64,000 nucleotides of DNA from Cacajao melanocephalus (Eukaryota; Chordata; Mammalia; Primates; Pitheciidae): NCBI GenBank assembly GCA_963573385.1, contig CAUYLG010018022.1:1-64000 (forward strand). The letters run 5' to 3'. The notes under the pieces are model-generated. The model was not told the DNA's origin, did no database searches, and was given only the letters and a program-made list of their open reading frames with translations. Positions 37,588 through 48,954 of the stretch are shown here, piece after piece; position 1 is the first letter of the stretch, and every line of letters begins with the position of its first letter. Made by a program: the position numbers and the translations under genes.

Positions 37588-37909
37588 TTTTTTTTTTTTT
37601 TTTTAGACAGAGTCTCACCCTGTTGCCAGGCTGGAATGCAGTGATGCAATCTAGGCTTACTGCAACCTCTGCCTCCCAGGTTCGAATGATTCTCTGCCTC
37701 AGCCTCCTGAGGAGCTGGGATTACAGGCACTTGCAACCATGCCTGGATAATTTTTTTTTTTTGTATTTTTAACAGAGATGGGGTTTCACCGTCTTGGCCA
37801 GGCTGGTTTTGAACTCTTAACCTTGTGATCCACCCCCCTTGGCCTCCCAAAGTGCGGTGATTGCAGGTGTGAGCCACTGTGATTGCAGGTGTGAGCCGCT
37901 GTGCCCGGC
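37588..37909 (-). mobile_element. Alu, antisense, with 22-bp duplication
   Basis: Complete antisense Alu starting with an 18-bp T-run and ending GTGCCCGGCC. The segment GTGATTGCAGGTGTGAGCC is tandemly duplicated (37857 and 37879, 22-bp period) near the Alu 5' end. Flanks CCTCCTGTT and CCTCTTGTT look like an imperfect target-site duplication. Confidence 0.93.
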
Positions 37910-39570
37910 CTCCTCTTGTTCTGAAGCAGAGAGCTCAGGGAGGAGGCCAGGGGTCTGCACAGTGGCCCCGCTGTGCTTCCTGCGTCTCACGGAAACTGTT
38001 GATTTGCTGAGCACCAGACAAATGAGTCACCCACCATTCCTCTACCTGCTCCTCTTCATGTGCGACGTGGGGTTCAGTCACATGACCACGCCCTCCCGCT
38101 TCCCCTCCGCTGCCCCGTTTTCCTCTTAAAATATGGATGCCCTGGAAATCCTCTTTGGAAAGAGCGCAGATCACAGACGTATTCTTCACGGCCGCGTCCT
38201 TAACCCCAGCCTCTCAGTGGACTGAGAGCTGCCTCTGACATTTTCTGGTTTACACAGTCAGCGACAGCTCGCCAGCAGCTCAGGCCACTCATTCATTCTG
38301 AGAGGGGATTCTCCATATGAGTGTGAGAGTGAGGTCTAGGCAGGAGATCCCCGGAGACCTCTTCTCGCTCGCTGAGCACCCCGTAGGAGCTGGCGGCCTC
38401 AGGTGCGCTGGGCTGGGGCATCCGGAGTCCTGGGCACCGCAGCCTGGAGCGGCAGTGCCTGTTCTCCCTGCTTCTCCTCACTGGTGGAAGAAGCATGGGC
38501 TCTGGGGAGCTGTGGGCAAATGACTAGGGGCTGGCGCTTCCATCCAGTCCTGCCATGACCTGCCTACAAGACTGGGTGAGACCTGGTTCTTTCGCTTCCA
38601 AACCAGGATGGAGCTAAAAGGAGCATCGTATCTTGGGGACTCTGAAAACTCAGCCTTTTGTTTCACAGGGAGGGAGACGGGCAGACTGTGAAGGAGGTGT
38701 GCTTGGCACTGGGGACCCTGGCTGGCACTGGGCACCCTGGTGGCCACAGGTCTGGCTCCTGGCCCAGGGCCTTTTGCTCCAGGCTGCTGCCCCGGGAAGA
38801 CCCTCAGCTCCTCTGAGACAGCCCCTCACTCAGAGAAGCCCAGAAAGCTGCTGGGAGGCCTGAAAAGTGCCTCCAAATCCTGGGCTGCGAAGAGGCCTGG
38901 TCACACATGTGGCTTGTCGTCAGAACTGACCACTGGCAGTGGGTGGTGTCCACCATGGTCTGCCATCTCCAGAGACCCCACCCTCCCTGTCCTCTGCCCG
39001 TCAGCACAGCTGTGTCCAGTGAACCAGAGGCGGACGTGGCTGCAGCTTGCCGGCCACATGTGCTTGATCCTCACCACCGCAGCTCCGTGTCCCCCAGGGA
39101 GGTCTCCGGCCTCCCTGGGGTGAGTAGGCGAGCTACGGGACGCTGGAGCTGCTGGCACGGAGGTGGGCCTCAGGGGCCTCTGTGGGCAGCTGGAGCTGTG
39201 CCAGGCGTGTCCTGGGAGGTTCCCTAGGGCTGGCCGTCAGAGGGCAGCACCTGCGCGGTGCATCCTGGAGGTGGTGGGGTCTGGCCGGAGCCATCACTCG
39301 CAGCGGCAATGAGGAGGAGGCACACTGGCTTAGACGCACCTGTCCACGCCTCAGTCACCCCAGCACTCAAGGCCCTTCGCACGCCTGGATCTTTTCAAAA
39401 TCCACCCCAGAACCATGTGCTGGTGCTTTGCACCTTCCACACAGGTGCGTGGCCTCCTTGGCCAGCCAGCACTGACCAGCAGTGAATTTGTCCCTCTCTT
39501 GGGAAGCCTGACTCCAGTTTATTCATTTTTTCTACCTGTAGCGTCTTCAGCTTCTTTTCCTTTTGGGAGT
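37910..39570. other. GC-rich low-copy DNA, no gene seen
   Basis: No gene or clear repeat recognised; overlapping open frames on both strands are unremarkable. Confidence 0.45.
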
Positions 39571-39790
39571 CAAGGCCGTCCTTGTCCCCGCTCCCGGCTG
39601 CACGCAGCTAGCCCTGTGTTCCCATTTCCTTTCCGAAGTGCCGGTGGCCGTCTCCCGCAGGGCGGCAGCTCCCCGCAGATCCCAGCGACGGCGTTATTCC
39701 CGGGCAATAATAGGGACACGGAGACTCCAGGAACAAGGCACCGGCTCGTTAAGCTGCTGGACAACCACGCTTGTTCCTCCTGAGTCTTGT
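39571..39790. promoter_or_regulatory. Small CpG cluster
   Basis: By eye about 18 CpG in 220 bp with moderately high GC, close to the expected frequency and far above the human background. Includes a near-palindrome TTATTCCCGGGCAATAA at 39694-39710. Candidate regulatory element; no gene is attached. Confidence 0.35.
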
Positions 39791-42250
39791 TAAGAATTTG
39801 CAGTACCACGTTTTGGCCTGCTTCTAGGGCACTGAAGGGCCCTTCCTGGTGGCTGCTGGCAACAGAGGCAGGGAGCCGAGGAAGGGCGTGCTGTGTGCGA
39901 AGGTGCCAGGAAACGGCGCTGCATCGGAACTGGAAACCCTGTCGAATTCATTGAAGACACCGACTACTCAGCGAGAACGGCAGTGCGAGGCCCTAGGGAG
40001 ACAGTGAGAGTGACACCCCTGTACGTGGGGCCTCCCGGAGTCTGACTCACAAGTGAGCACAAGTCAGAAATCAGGCAGGCCTTCCTGGAGGAGGTGTCCT
40101 CGGAGGGGCCTGTGAGGGTAAGAAGGAGCTCACCAGGCAGCAGAAGTGGGGGCAGAGGGGCATCCCAGGTAAAGAAGGGAGGATGAGAGAAGATACAGCC
40201 AGCTCCTCACACGTGCTGTCCCGGGAGCGTCCACAAGTGTGACAATGTCACGGGTGTGTAGGGGCAGCACGGACCCAGCAGCAGGGGCGTGGGGTTCGTA
40301 TCCGGGGATCTTCTATGGTCGGCAGGACCTGAAGCACAACTTCAAAACTGTGGAATCCGTTATTTCAGGTGGGGGAGGGCGGAAGGGGCACGGGCTGGGG
40401 CGATGGTTAAGGAGATGTTATCTTCCGCATCCACGTGTCTAAGACAAAGACTGGAACCTGACCAGCAATCGGCTCATCGCGGCTCTTCCTGAGGGTGGAA
40501 ATGTAGCTGTTTGCCATTTATGATGCTCGATAGTTTTAAGTTTCTGGAGCGGGCAGTGTGCAATGCGTGTACACATCATTTTCCCCGGGTCGTGGTGTGA
40601 CCTTTGTTCATAAACAGACTCAGGGCTTGCTTCAGCTCCGAGGCTTCTCCCGCCTCCCTGCCTGTGGCTGGGATTTGCTCCCTTCCCTCCGACGCTGTCT
40701 TGGGCAGGGGCCAGTCCCCGGCTCCACCTGCAGTCTTTCTGCAGCCATCTTCTCCATCGTGGGGTGTCTCCATCTTGCTCTTCATCCTTCCCCTCTGCCT
40801 CCCACGACGGTGTCTGGGGTTTGTCCTCTCTGTCCCCAGCAGGGTTCTGCAGCGGCGCGGGGTCTCGAAGCCGAGTTCACGGCTCCGCCCAGGTGGAACT
40901 TCCTCCCTGTCCAACCCCGGTGCCTCGCCCGGCAGCCTGCACGTTTCTTCCTGCCGCTCCTCAGCCAGTTCCATTTTCATCCTCGTCTGTCACTTAGTTA
41001 TCTCGCTCTTATCTCTTTTCACAGAGTTTCCTGAATCTTATTGAGAACACAGAACAGATGCTTTCTAAAAATTGCCTTTCATCTCGTGGCGAGCAGTGAC
41101 TCTCTACCATTCACATTCATGTATATATAGCGACATGGACATGTGCACATGGACGGATAGAGCTCCCTCCCTCCCTGCAGCTCCAGAGCTCTGTGCAGGC
41201 TGCAGCATGACGTGTCCTGGAAGAGAAGCCGTTTTCCAGGTCGAGCTGGTGGGCTCTCTGGCTCCACTCCCCATCCGCCTGGCTGGGTGGGGACCTTCCC
41301 TGCAGCTCATCTGCCCAGCCTGAAGGCCAGTGTCTGGCCCTCCACTAAAAAGACCCCCCTAGCCCCAGGCAGAATTTCAGCCCCCACCCCTCAGTCATCT
41401 CACAAGGAAGAAGGGAATTTACTTCCAGATAACTTGAAAGTTTGTCATTATTCTTTTGCCAGAAAGGGTGAGTCGCCCAGTTCTAGAAGCCTGGGCTCCT
41501 GGGCTCAGGGGCTCTTCCAGGGCGGCCCCTCCCTCCAGACAGCTGTGCCTTCCCAAAGGAGGTCTCCCCGGCCACTGTCACATGCTACCCAGCCCCGAGG
41601 TGGGACCGAGGATGGTTCCAGGGTGGTGTAGACATAAACAGGTTTACATGGCCTGGAAAGTGGCAGATACACGTCAGAGTGGGGCTGCGGTGGGGGTCTC
41701 ACTCCCAAGAATCCACCCCAAAGGCAGAGAGGTGCCGGTGGGGACCTAGATGCCTCCAGCTCAGCGACCGCACAGTAGGAGACAGAAATCCCTTTGGTAG
41801 AGCACCGACCCACAGTCCTAGCTCCCAAGGCTCCTCCACGAGTATTTCACAGGGGAGGTGGTGATGGGCGGTAGGCAGAGTTAGGGTCCAGCAAAATACA
41901 AGCACCTCCCTTCACGCTTCTTCCCACCAGGTGACTTTCACAGGGCAGAGTGGGATGGAATAAATGATTTGGGGTATTTTAGTGCCCCTTTTACAGTATC
42001 ATTAGTGTCCCACTGGCATAGGAACTGTTGCAGAGCCGATCGCCCAGCCAGGAGGGGACTGGCCTCAGGGAGGGGTGTGCTTTTGCTCATTCTCCTCTTA
42101 GATGAGTCCGGTTAGAGCTGGGTTCAGGTGGCAGTCGACTGGGCGGGAGGTGCCATCACCAGGATAGAGAAAAATACAGAAGCAATTGAACAATTTACTC
42201 CTCGGATTGTTCAGCTGAAGAGTTTGTCCCTGGATATTTGCACTAAAACA
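39791..42250. other. GC-rich low-copy DNA, no gene seen
   Basis: No gene recognised. 40830-40935 is another short CpG cluster (about 13 CpG in 105 bp). 40070-40180 resembles a widespread ancient mammalian repeat that I cannot name. Confidence 0.45.
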
Positions 42251-42300
42251 TAATAAAACCAAAAGCCAACACATCACATTAGTTTGTGAAAACAGATGCC

Positions 42301-42742
42301 TGGTGCTGCAAAGAAAAATCAGCACAGAGACAAAGGATCTCTCAGTGAGACAATCTTTACTTTCTGCAGAAAGGGTGCTCCTGTTAGCCATCTTGCTATG
42401 AAAGTACAGCGAACAAAGGAAAAGTAGACATATTTATCTTCTGTGCGTTTGGGGTGATCTCTACTGCTGTGTCTGATCTCCGTTGGTTGGAGCCAGACTT
42501 CACAATCTAGACTAAAACTCGATTGGTTAAGAACTTACAACTTCAAACTTTTCTAAACAGGTAAAATCAATGGAGAACAGAAGGAAAAGAGGAAGTCTAA
42601 ATAAGGAAGGGGCATAGGCTGGGAGCTGGGACACGCCTGAGCACGTCTAGCATAGATATTTGGTTAAAGTGCAAGGACGAAGAACGTGCTGCGTGCCTGT
42701 GAGCATGACATGTCTAACAGCCACACAGGAGAGGTCATAACA
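42301..42742 (-). mobile_element. Solitary ERV1-like LTR, antisense
   Basis: Bounded by TGGTGCTGC and CATAACA, so the minus strand reads TG...CA. It contains GACAAAGGATCTCTCAG (42329-42345) and TTTCTGCAGAAAG (42361-42373), which are the reverse complements of blocks in the LTR at 2663-3141 in the same order. No internal retroviral sequence adjoins. Confidence 0.65.
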
Positions 42743-43730
42743 GTCATTAGCAAAAAGCAAGAAGGTTGAAGAAAGTCTTTAAAAAAACAATTATTTCTAA
42801 CATGTACAATTTATTCTTTGACAAGAGAGGACACTTTGAAGAGGAACTTTTCTACTTCCTACGTTAGTTAGCAAATGGTACAATGAAAGAAGTCATTGAA
42901 GAATCTGACCTGCAATGGGAAAACTGTTCAGTGGATCCGTTTTCTAAACACTTTCCTGGGCTTGGCTCCTCTGAGCTTAGCTTGCTCTGGGGATGGAGGC
43001 AGGAGAAGAAATGTGAGCTTCACGTTCCAGATGAAGAGGTTGGCGCTCAGGGAGGTAGGCGCTTTCTGGTCTCCAGGCTAGTGATCATCTGAGCTGAGGC
43101 TGAACCCACGCTGTGGTGCCTCCAATGAGGGCGGGGGTGGGGGCTGGGATTCAGGTTGATGTATAGGAACAGCGTTCCAGCATGGATTCTAATTCTAGAC
43201 CTAGAGTATATGTTTTCTTCCTCCTCCTCTAAAGATGAGGGCTTCTCTGCCAGCTTCGGTGCTTGGCTTCATATCCCTAATGGCTGGGATGCTATCGTGA
43301 TCATTTGGAGACTCCATGAAATCCTATCTCTTTGGCAAAACATATGAATCATCACCGTGTCTTCCTGGACTTCTGAGGTGTTGGGGAACCTGTGGAGAAG
43401 GGGACTCATTTTCCTAATGAGAAAAGAGATGAATGAAATGAGGGTTTTGATGATCTGAGGCAGAGCCAGCAAGTGCCTGGCTCACCGTGGAGAGTTAGCA
43501 CAGGAGTTAACTGTTTACACAGGAAACTGAAGGAACAAAAGAAGAGAAAATGAGGCCAAGCAGCAGTCGACGCAAAGGCAGACGTCTTAAACATGTTTAT
43601 TTATTCTTGGCAAATTTTCAACTTCTTCTGATGTAGAATTTTAAACATACACAGAACATGTAGAATGCTACACCCAGCTCTGAGTACTGTCCTAAAGCAA
43701 TATACACATTTTAAAAAATCTAAATTCCTT
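42743..43730. other. Low-copy DNA, no gene seen
   Basis: No gene recognised; short frames only. Confidence 0.45.
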
Positions 43731-43935
<205 letters not shown>

Positions 43936-44340
43936 ATACATAAATAAACTCATACTTCCCCTTTCCCCATATATTTTTTTTAGAAATAGACCCTAGACAT
44001 TATAAAATACTTTTGTACATGTTTCTGCATGTATTTCTAAAAGGTAATGATTCATATTTTTAGGCAAGTTAATGGTTATGTCCTTGCTATTTTAAAAATC
44101 CTTAGTATTGTCAAATATTGTCAGTGTTCAGGTTTTCGATGGCCTCCCAAAGGTCAGTTTGTCCTTTGTACATTTTGTTTGTTTGAGTCAGAATCCAAAC
44201 ACGGTTGACAAAGTGTGATTGATGGACGTTTTTGAAGTCTCTTTCCATCTGTGGATTTCCCTCTTCTGTCCTTTCTCTTTGAAATTTATCTGTGAAAGAA
44301 ACATTCCTGCAAATTCCATTTTGTGTAGTCATTGCTAGAT
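43936..44340 (+). mobile_element. Possible ancient L1ME 3' UTR
   Basis: TTTGTTTGAGTCAGAATCCAAACACGG...TTGATGGACGTTTTTGAAGTCTCTTTCCATCTGT resembles the ancient L1ME-type 3' region (GAATCAGGATCCAAATAAGG...TTAAGTCTCTTTTAATCTAT). Moderate to low certainty. Confidence 0.5.
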
Positions 44341-44667
44341 TTCAAGAAGAGAAGGAGAGCAAAGGAAGAAGGCGTGGGTCCGGTGGAACTCTCTGGGGTT
44401 CTGGATAAATTGGTTTCTTATGGCTTTTTTCCAAGTGGAGAGTGCAGAGGAGGATTTGGGACGTGTACACTCTGCTCTGTCTTTGTTGTTGGTTAAAGCT
44501 CACATTTCACTCTCTGTGGCTGTCTGTAGAATGGGTTGAAATAAATGCAAGTCCCAACCTTTCAGAGAAAGTCAGAGAATCTTTCAGAGAACATCCAAAG
44601 ATAAAAATACAAAAGACAAAAATAGGAAACTCTGCAGAGGGCCAGGAAGGTGCTTCAAGAAGCCAAC

Positions 44668-44745
44668 AATGATACTACATAACTGAGTGCCTGCTGCGTG
44701 GCAGGAACTGGGCTCAGTGCTTACATTACCACTTGGATTTTTTGT
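44668..44745 (-). mobile_element. MIR fragment
   Basis: ACTGAGTGCCTGCTGCGTGGCAGGAACTGGGCTCAGTGCTTACATTA matches the antisense MIR end (TTGAGCGCTTACTATGTGCCAGGCACTGTGCT...TTTACAT). Confidence 0.78.
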
Positions 44746-45440
44746 TCTTGGCTATCATTGGGTTTATTGTTTCCTTTTTAACAGGACAAAATTATGCCAT
44801 CTAAAAAGGTCTTTAAGTTGTTGGAAAGCATTCACTCCTCTTCCTGATCGTCCAAAAGTCCCACAGGGAACAGGCCAGGAATGAATCATGTACTTCACTT
44901 CCAGGACCTTGAATAGAATGGGCTTTTTATGAGTGGCCAGCAAATACCATTCATGGTCTAGGACTCCAGTAATTTGGGAAGAAAGGAAGAAGAAATGAAG
45001 TTCACTTCTATCACTCACCTATACTAAAAAGTCTAAGGGAAGACATCCGCTTTTTATAATGGTGAACTACGTTAACCACTGTCACTAAGGAATCCTAAAA
45101 ATCTGGATTAAATGTGTCCTAAAAATTGGTTTAAAGGCATCAGAGAACTACCAAGGCAAAGACTAATCCAGGGGTCAGGATCCCAGAGAGAGTTAAAACC
45201 AGGAGAAGTGAGTCCCACATCCATCTCTTCTTCCCGCCTGGAGGCATTCATTAGCTTTGGCCCAAAGGACTGGTAAGTGGAGTGAATTGCCTGAGAAGTG
45301 TCAGCCACATCAGGGGGCTTGGAGGACAGAAAATGGAGTGAAATTCCCGTCAGAGAGTATAGCCGAACAGAAACTCCAGTGTTCACCTGGAGCCAATAAT
45401 CAGCCTTCTCAATGACCAAACAGCTCACTTCCAGGTGGGG
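44746..45440. other. Low-copy or eroded repeat DNA
   Basis: No gene seen. The part from about 45110 may be the GC-richer 5' UTR of the old L1 that follows, but this is not firm. Confidence 0.4.
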
Positions 45441-45887
45441 TTAAGTGAGCTACCCCTTCCTCTTAACTAACTACCAGAAGCAAAAGTAAATCCTCTTTGG
45501 AGAGAGATAAGTCAGAACCTCAAACTTTTCTTTGCCTCACATATTCATACACGTTATCAACCGTTCAATCAAAATTACCAGACATGCTAGAGACCACAGC
45601 AAATTACCAAAAACCAGGGGGAAAAAAAAGAGGATAGAAACACATCCAAGGAAGAAACAGATACAGAAATTACTATGGGCTTTAAAATAGCTCATAAACA
45701 TGCTTAAAAACAGCTGACAACACACAAAAAGATCTTAAGAGCTGAAAATTGTGGAAAAAAATCAAATGGAAATATTACAACTGGAAAATTAAATTAAGAA
45801 GTATTCAGATGGATTTAAAAGCAAATTGGACACAACAAAAGAGCAAATTGATGAGCCGGAGGGTGAGTCAATAGAAAATAGCCAAAA

Positions 45888-46191
45888 AGGGCTGAGCACC
45901 GTGGCTCACACCTGTCATCCCAGCATTTTGGGAGGCCGAGGCAGGCGAATCGCAAGGTCAAGAGATCGAGACCATCCTGGCCAACATGGTGAAACCCCGT
46001 CTCTACTAAAAAATACAAATATTAGCTGGGCGTGGTGGCACGCACCTGTAGTCCCAGCTACTTGGGAGGCTGAGGCAGGAGAATTGCTTGAACCCGGGAG
46101 GTGGAGGTTACAGTGAGCCAGGATCGCACCACTCACTCCAGCCTGGCACCTGGTGACAGAGTGAGACTCTGTCTCCAAAAAAAAAAAAAAA
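45888..46191 (+). mobile_element. AluY-like, sense
   Basis: Full-length Alu with the younger CAAGGTCAAGAGATCGAGACCATCCTGG text. Perfect 15-bp target-site duplications AGAAAATAGCCAAAA at 45873-45887 and 46192-46206. Probably the youngest insertion in the window together with a few AluS copies. Confidence 0.95.
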
Positions 46192-46307
46192 AGAAAATAG
46201 CCAAAATAAGGGACCGAGAGGCAACAGGATGATACGTACAGAATAAGAACATAAAAGGCACGTTGCAGATGGGAAAATAAAAGTCGAATGTATGTACAGT
46301 TGGAGTC

Positions 46308-46330
46308 AGAGAGAGAGAGAGAGAGAGAGG
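46308..46330. repeat. (GA)n microsatellite
   Basis: About eleven uninterrupted GA units. Confidence 0.95.
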
Positions 46331-46534
46331 GGAAAAGAGAGAACAGGACAGAACATGCAGACATGTCGAGGATATACAGGCTGAGCATTTTCTAAAACAT
46401 TGCATGCATCAAGCCACAGAACCAGCAAATGTTACGAACTCCAAGTAGAATAAATAAAAAGAAAGCCACAGTTAGGCATGTTGTAAGAAAACTACAAAGA
46501 AACAAGGACAAAAAGAAAATGTTAAAGGAAAGTT

Positions 46535-47295
46535 GGGTCACCTCACACCCACTAAGATAGCACCTACGAAAAAGAGAGGAAAAAAGAAAGAAAAGAGTTA
46601 AGTGTCAGGAAAGATGTGGAGAAATTGGAACACTTTCAACTGTTGGTGGGAATGTCAAACGGTGCAGTCACTACACAAAACAGTACAGCGATTCCTCAGA
46701 GAATTAAAAATCCTTGTACGTATGATCCAGAAATTCTATTTCTGGGTATACTCCCAAAAGAACTGAAAGCAAGGTCTCAAAAAGATATTTGAAGATTGAC
46801 TTTCATTGCAATATTATTCACCATTGCAAAAATGTGGAATGAACTCGAGTATTCATCAACAGATGAATGGATAGGCAAAATGTAGTATATACTTATAGTG
46901 CAATGTTATTTAGCCCTAAAGAGGAAGGAAATTCTAACATGTGCTACAACACGGGTGAGTCTTGAGGACATTATGCTAAGTAAAGCAAACCCGTCACAAA
47001 AAGACAAATACTGATGAAAGTATTTGAAGAAGGTGTTCAAGGTATTTGAAGAAAGTATTAAGGAAAGCAGAATGGGAGTTACCAGGGATGACGGCGGGGG
47101 AGGGGAATGGGGCGCGAGCGTTTAATGGGACCAGAGTTTCATTTTGGGAAGATGGAAAATTTCTGGAGGCGATGGTGGTGATGGCTGCACACATTTTGAA
47201 TGTATTTAATACCATGGAATTATACACTTAAAATGATTATCATGGAAAATTTTATGTTGCATCTATCTTACCACAACAAAAATTGAGAGAAAAAA
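46535..47295 (+). mobile_element. L1M ORF2 end and 3' UTR
   Basis: CCTCACACCCACTAAGATAGC, GTGGAGAAATTGGAACACTTTC, TTGGTGGGAATGTCAAACGGTG, CAATATTATTCACCATTGCAAAAATGTGGAA, then a 3' UTR with GAGTTACCAGGGATG and an end of ACTTAAAATGATTATCATGG. Decayed. It is flanked on both sides by L1 5'-region text, so it appears to be inserted in another old L1. Confidence 0.82.
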
Positions 47296-48480
47296 AGAAA
47301 CGGGTTGGAGTTGGGAAAGATACATTATTTACAAAGAAATAAACCTGACAGCTACTTCCTTAACAGAAAAGAAGTCAGAAGACAATTGAATGATGTCTTT
47401 CAGGTGCTGAAAGAAAATAATTGCCCACTCAGAATTCTATGCCCAGTGAAAATATCTTCTAAACCTAAAGGTACAATAGGTGTTTTCAAATAAAGTCTGA
47501 GAAAATTTGCAACTAAAACACAGAACTAAAGGTAATGTACAGGGGATTATTTATTGCTTTATTTATAATTAATTAATTTTTTTTGAGACTGAGTCTCACT
47601 CTGTGACCCAGGCTGGAGTGCAGTGGCATGATCTTGGCTCACCACAACCTCTGCCTCTCAGGTTCAAGTGATTCTCCTGTCTCAGCCTCTTGAGTAGGTG
47701 GAATTAGAGGTATGCATCACCACACCAGGCTAATTTTTGTACTTTTAGTAGAGACAGGGTTTCGCCGTGTTGGCAAGGCTGATCTCCAACTCTTGACTTC
47801 AAATGATCCGCCCACCTCAGCCTCCCAAAGTGCTGGGATTACAGGTGTGAGCCACTACATCCGGCCAGTACAAGGGGATTCTTTCTGTAGAAGGAAAAAG
47901 ATCCCAGGTGGAATCTTTGAAATGAAGGAAGGAATAATGAGAAAAAAGGTAAATATACATGGGTCAATCTAAATGAATATTTAGTATTTAGAACAACAAA
48001 AATCATGTCCTGTGAGATTTAAAATTAAATGTAGAATTAAAATACATGGCAACAGTAGCATAGAAATAAATGGAGTCTAAACATTCTTAGGCCCTTGCAG
48101 TATATTAAAATTATTTTGGAGTTTTGTTTTTATTATATAAACCTATGAAATTATACTGTATGTTATATAAAATGTACATAATAAAGTTAGATCTCATAGA
48201 TTTGTATGTAAATATATACTATATAAAATATAAATATTTATTTTTATTTTATTTTATAACATTTAGAATTTTATAAGTGAAGGATACACTTTGAAAACCT
48301 CTAAGTCTAAGATAACCTCTAAAAGGAGAGTAAAGAAATGTATAATTAAGGAGTTTATAGAAAGGAACAATTTCAGAAAAGAAAATTAATACTGTATAAA
48401 ACAAAGGAGAGAAAAAGATACAAACAACTGAGGAAAGATGGAAAAACAATAAAATAGTAGTTTTAAAGGACAGAGTGTCC
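47296..48480 (+). mobile_element. Old L1 5' region, continued; AT-rich
   Basis: Contains CAGGTGCTGAAAGAAAATAA...CAGAATTCTATGCCCAGTGAAAATATC, typical old-L1 sequence. It continues after the Alu into AT-rich text to about 48480, which is less certain. Confidence 0.55.
47577..47867 (-). mobile_element. AluS/J, antisense
   Basis: Complete antisense Alu (GAGACTGAGTCTCACTCTGT ... GTGAGCCACTACATCCGGCC) with a short T-run at its left end. Confidence 0.93.
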
Positions 48481-48954
48481 TTGCGGTACACACAACCCAT
48501 GACTCACACCACATATGTAAGGACGCCTGAACATCAGTGAGGAAACGTCAGAAAGCTGAACGGGAGAAAAGTAAGAAACCAAACAGGCTGTGGATGGAAG
48601 AGGCCACACAGCGGCCAGTAGGCGTGGAGGTGCTTAGCTTTGCCAGTCAGGGAGACACACATGAAGCCCAGAGCATGGTGGAAGGGCTCAAAGACAGCGG
48701 CCTGCGCTGACCTGGGCCAGCCCAGTGTGGAGCAGTGGACCCTTCCCTGGTGGGGGAGCCTACGGTGGCGCAGCTATATTGGAGGCCAGACTAGCTCTCG
48801 TGCTCCCCATCCCAGGAATGACACCCAGCTGGAAGCCATGTACATGTACCCAAACCTGAGTGCACTCACAGCATGCACACACTCCCAGCATGGCTCTCAC
48901 CAGTGCAATGATGAGCAAAGATGTCAGGTCAGGAGAATGCACGCTACATCTTCC
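48481..48954. other. Low-copy DNA before the array
   Basis: GC-moderate, no gene seen. A 281-codon plus-strand frame beginning at 48640 runs from here into the tandem array. Its repeat part stays open because the array text lacks stops, so I do not treat it as coding. Confidence 0.5.

Larger units (their letters stand above)
45441..46530 (+). mobile_element. Old L1 5'/ORF1 region, split by Alu
   Basis: A-rich old-L1 ORF1-region text on both sides of the Alu (GAAATTACTATGGGCTTTAAAATAGCTC..., AGAAAGCCACAGTTAGGCAT...). Frames are broken throughout. A GA microsatellite lies at 46308-46330. Confidence 0.55.

Noticed and set aside
45826..46388. Open frames across the AluY copy as exons
   Set aside because: They translate Alu sequence in both orientations; no splice evidence beyond usual cryptic Alu sites.
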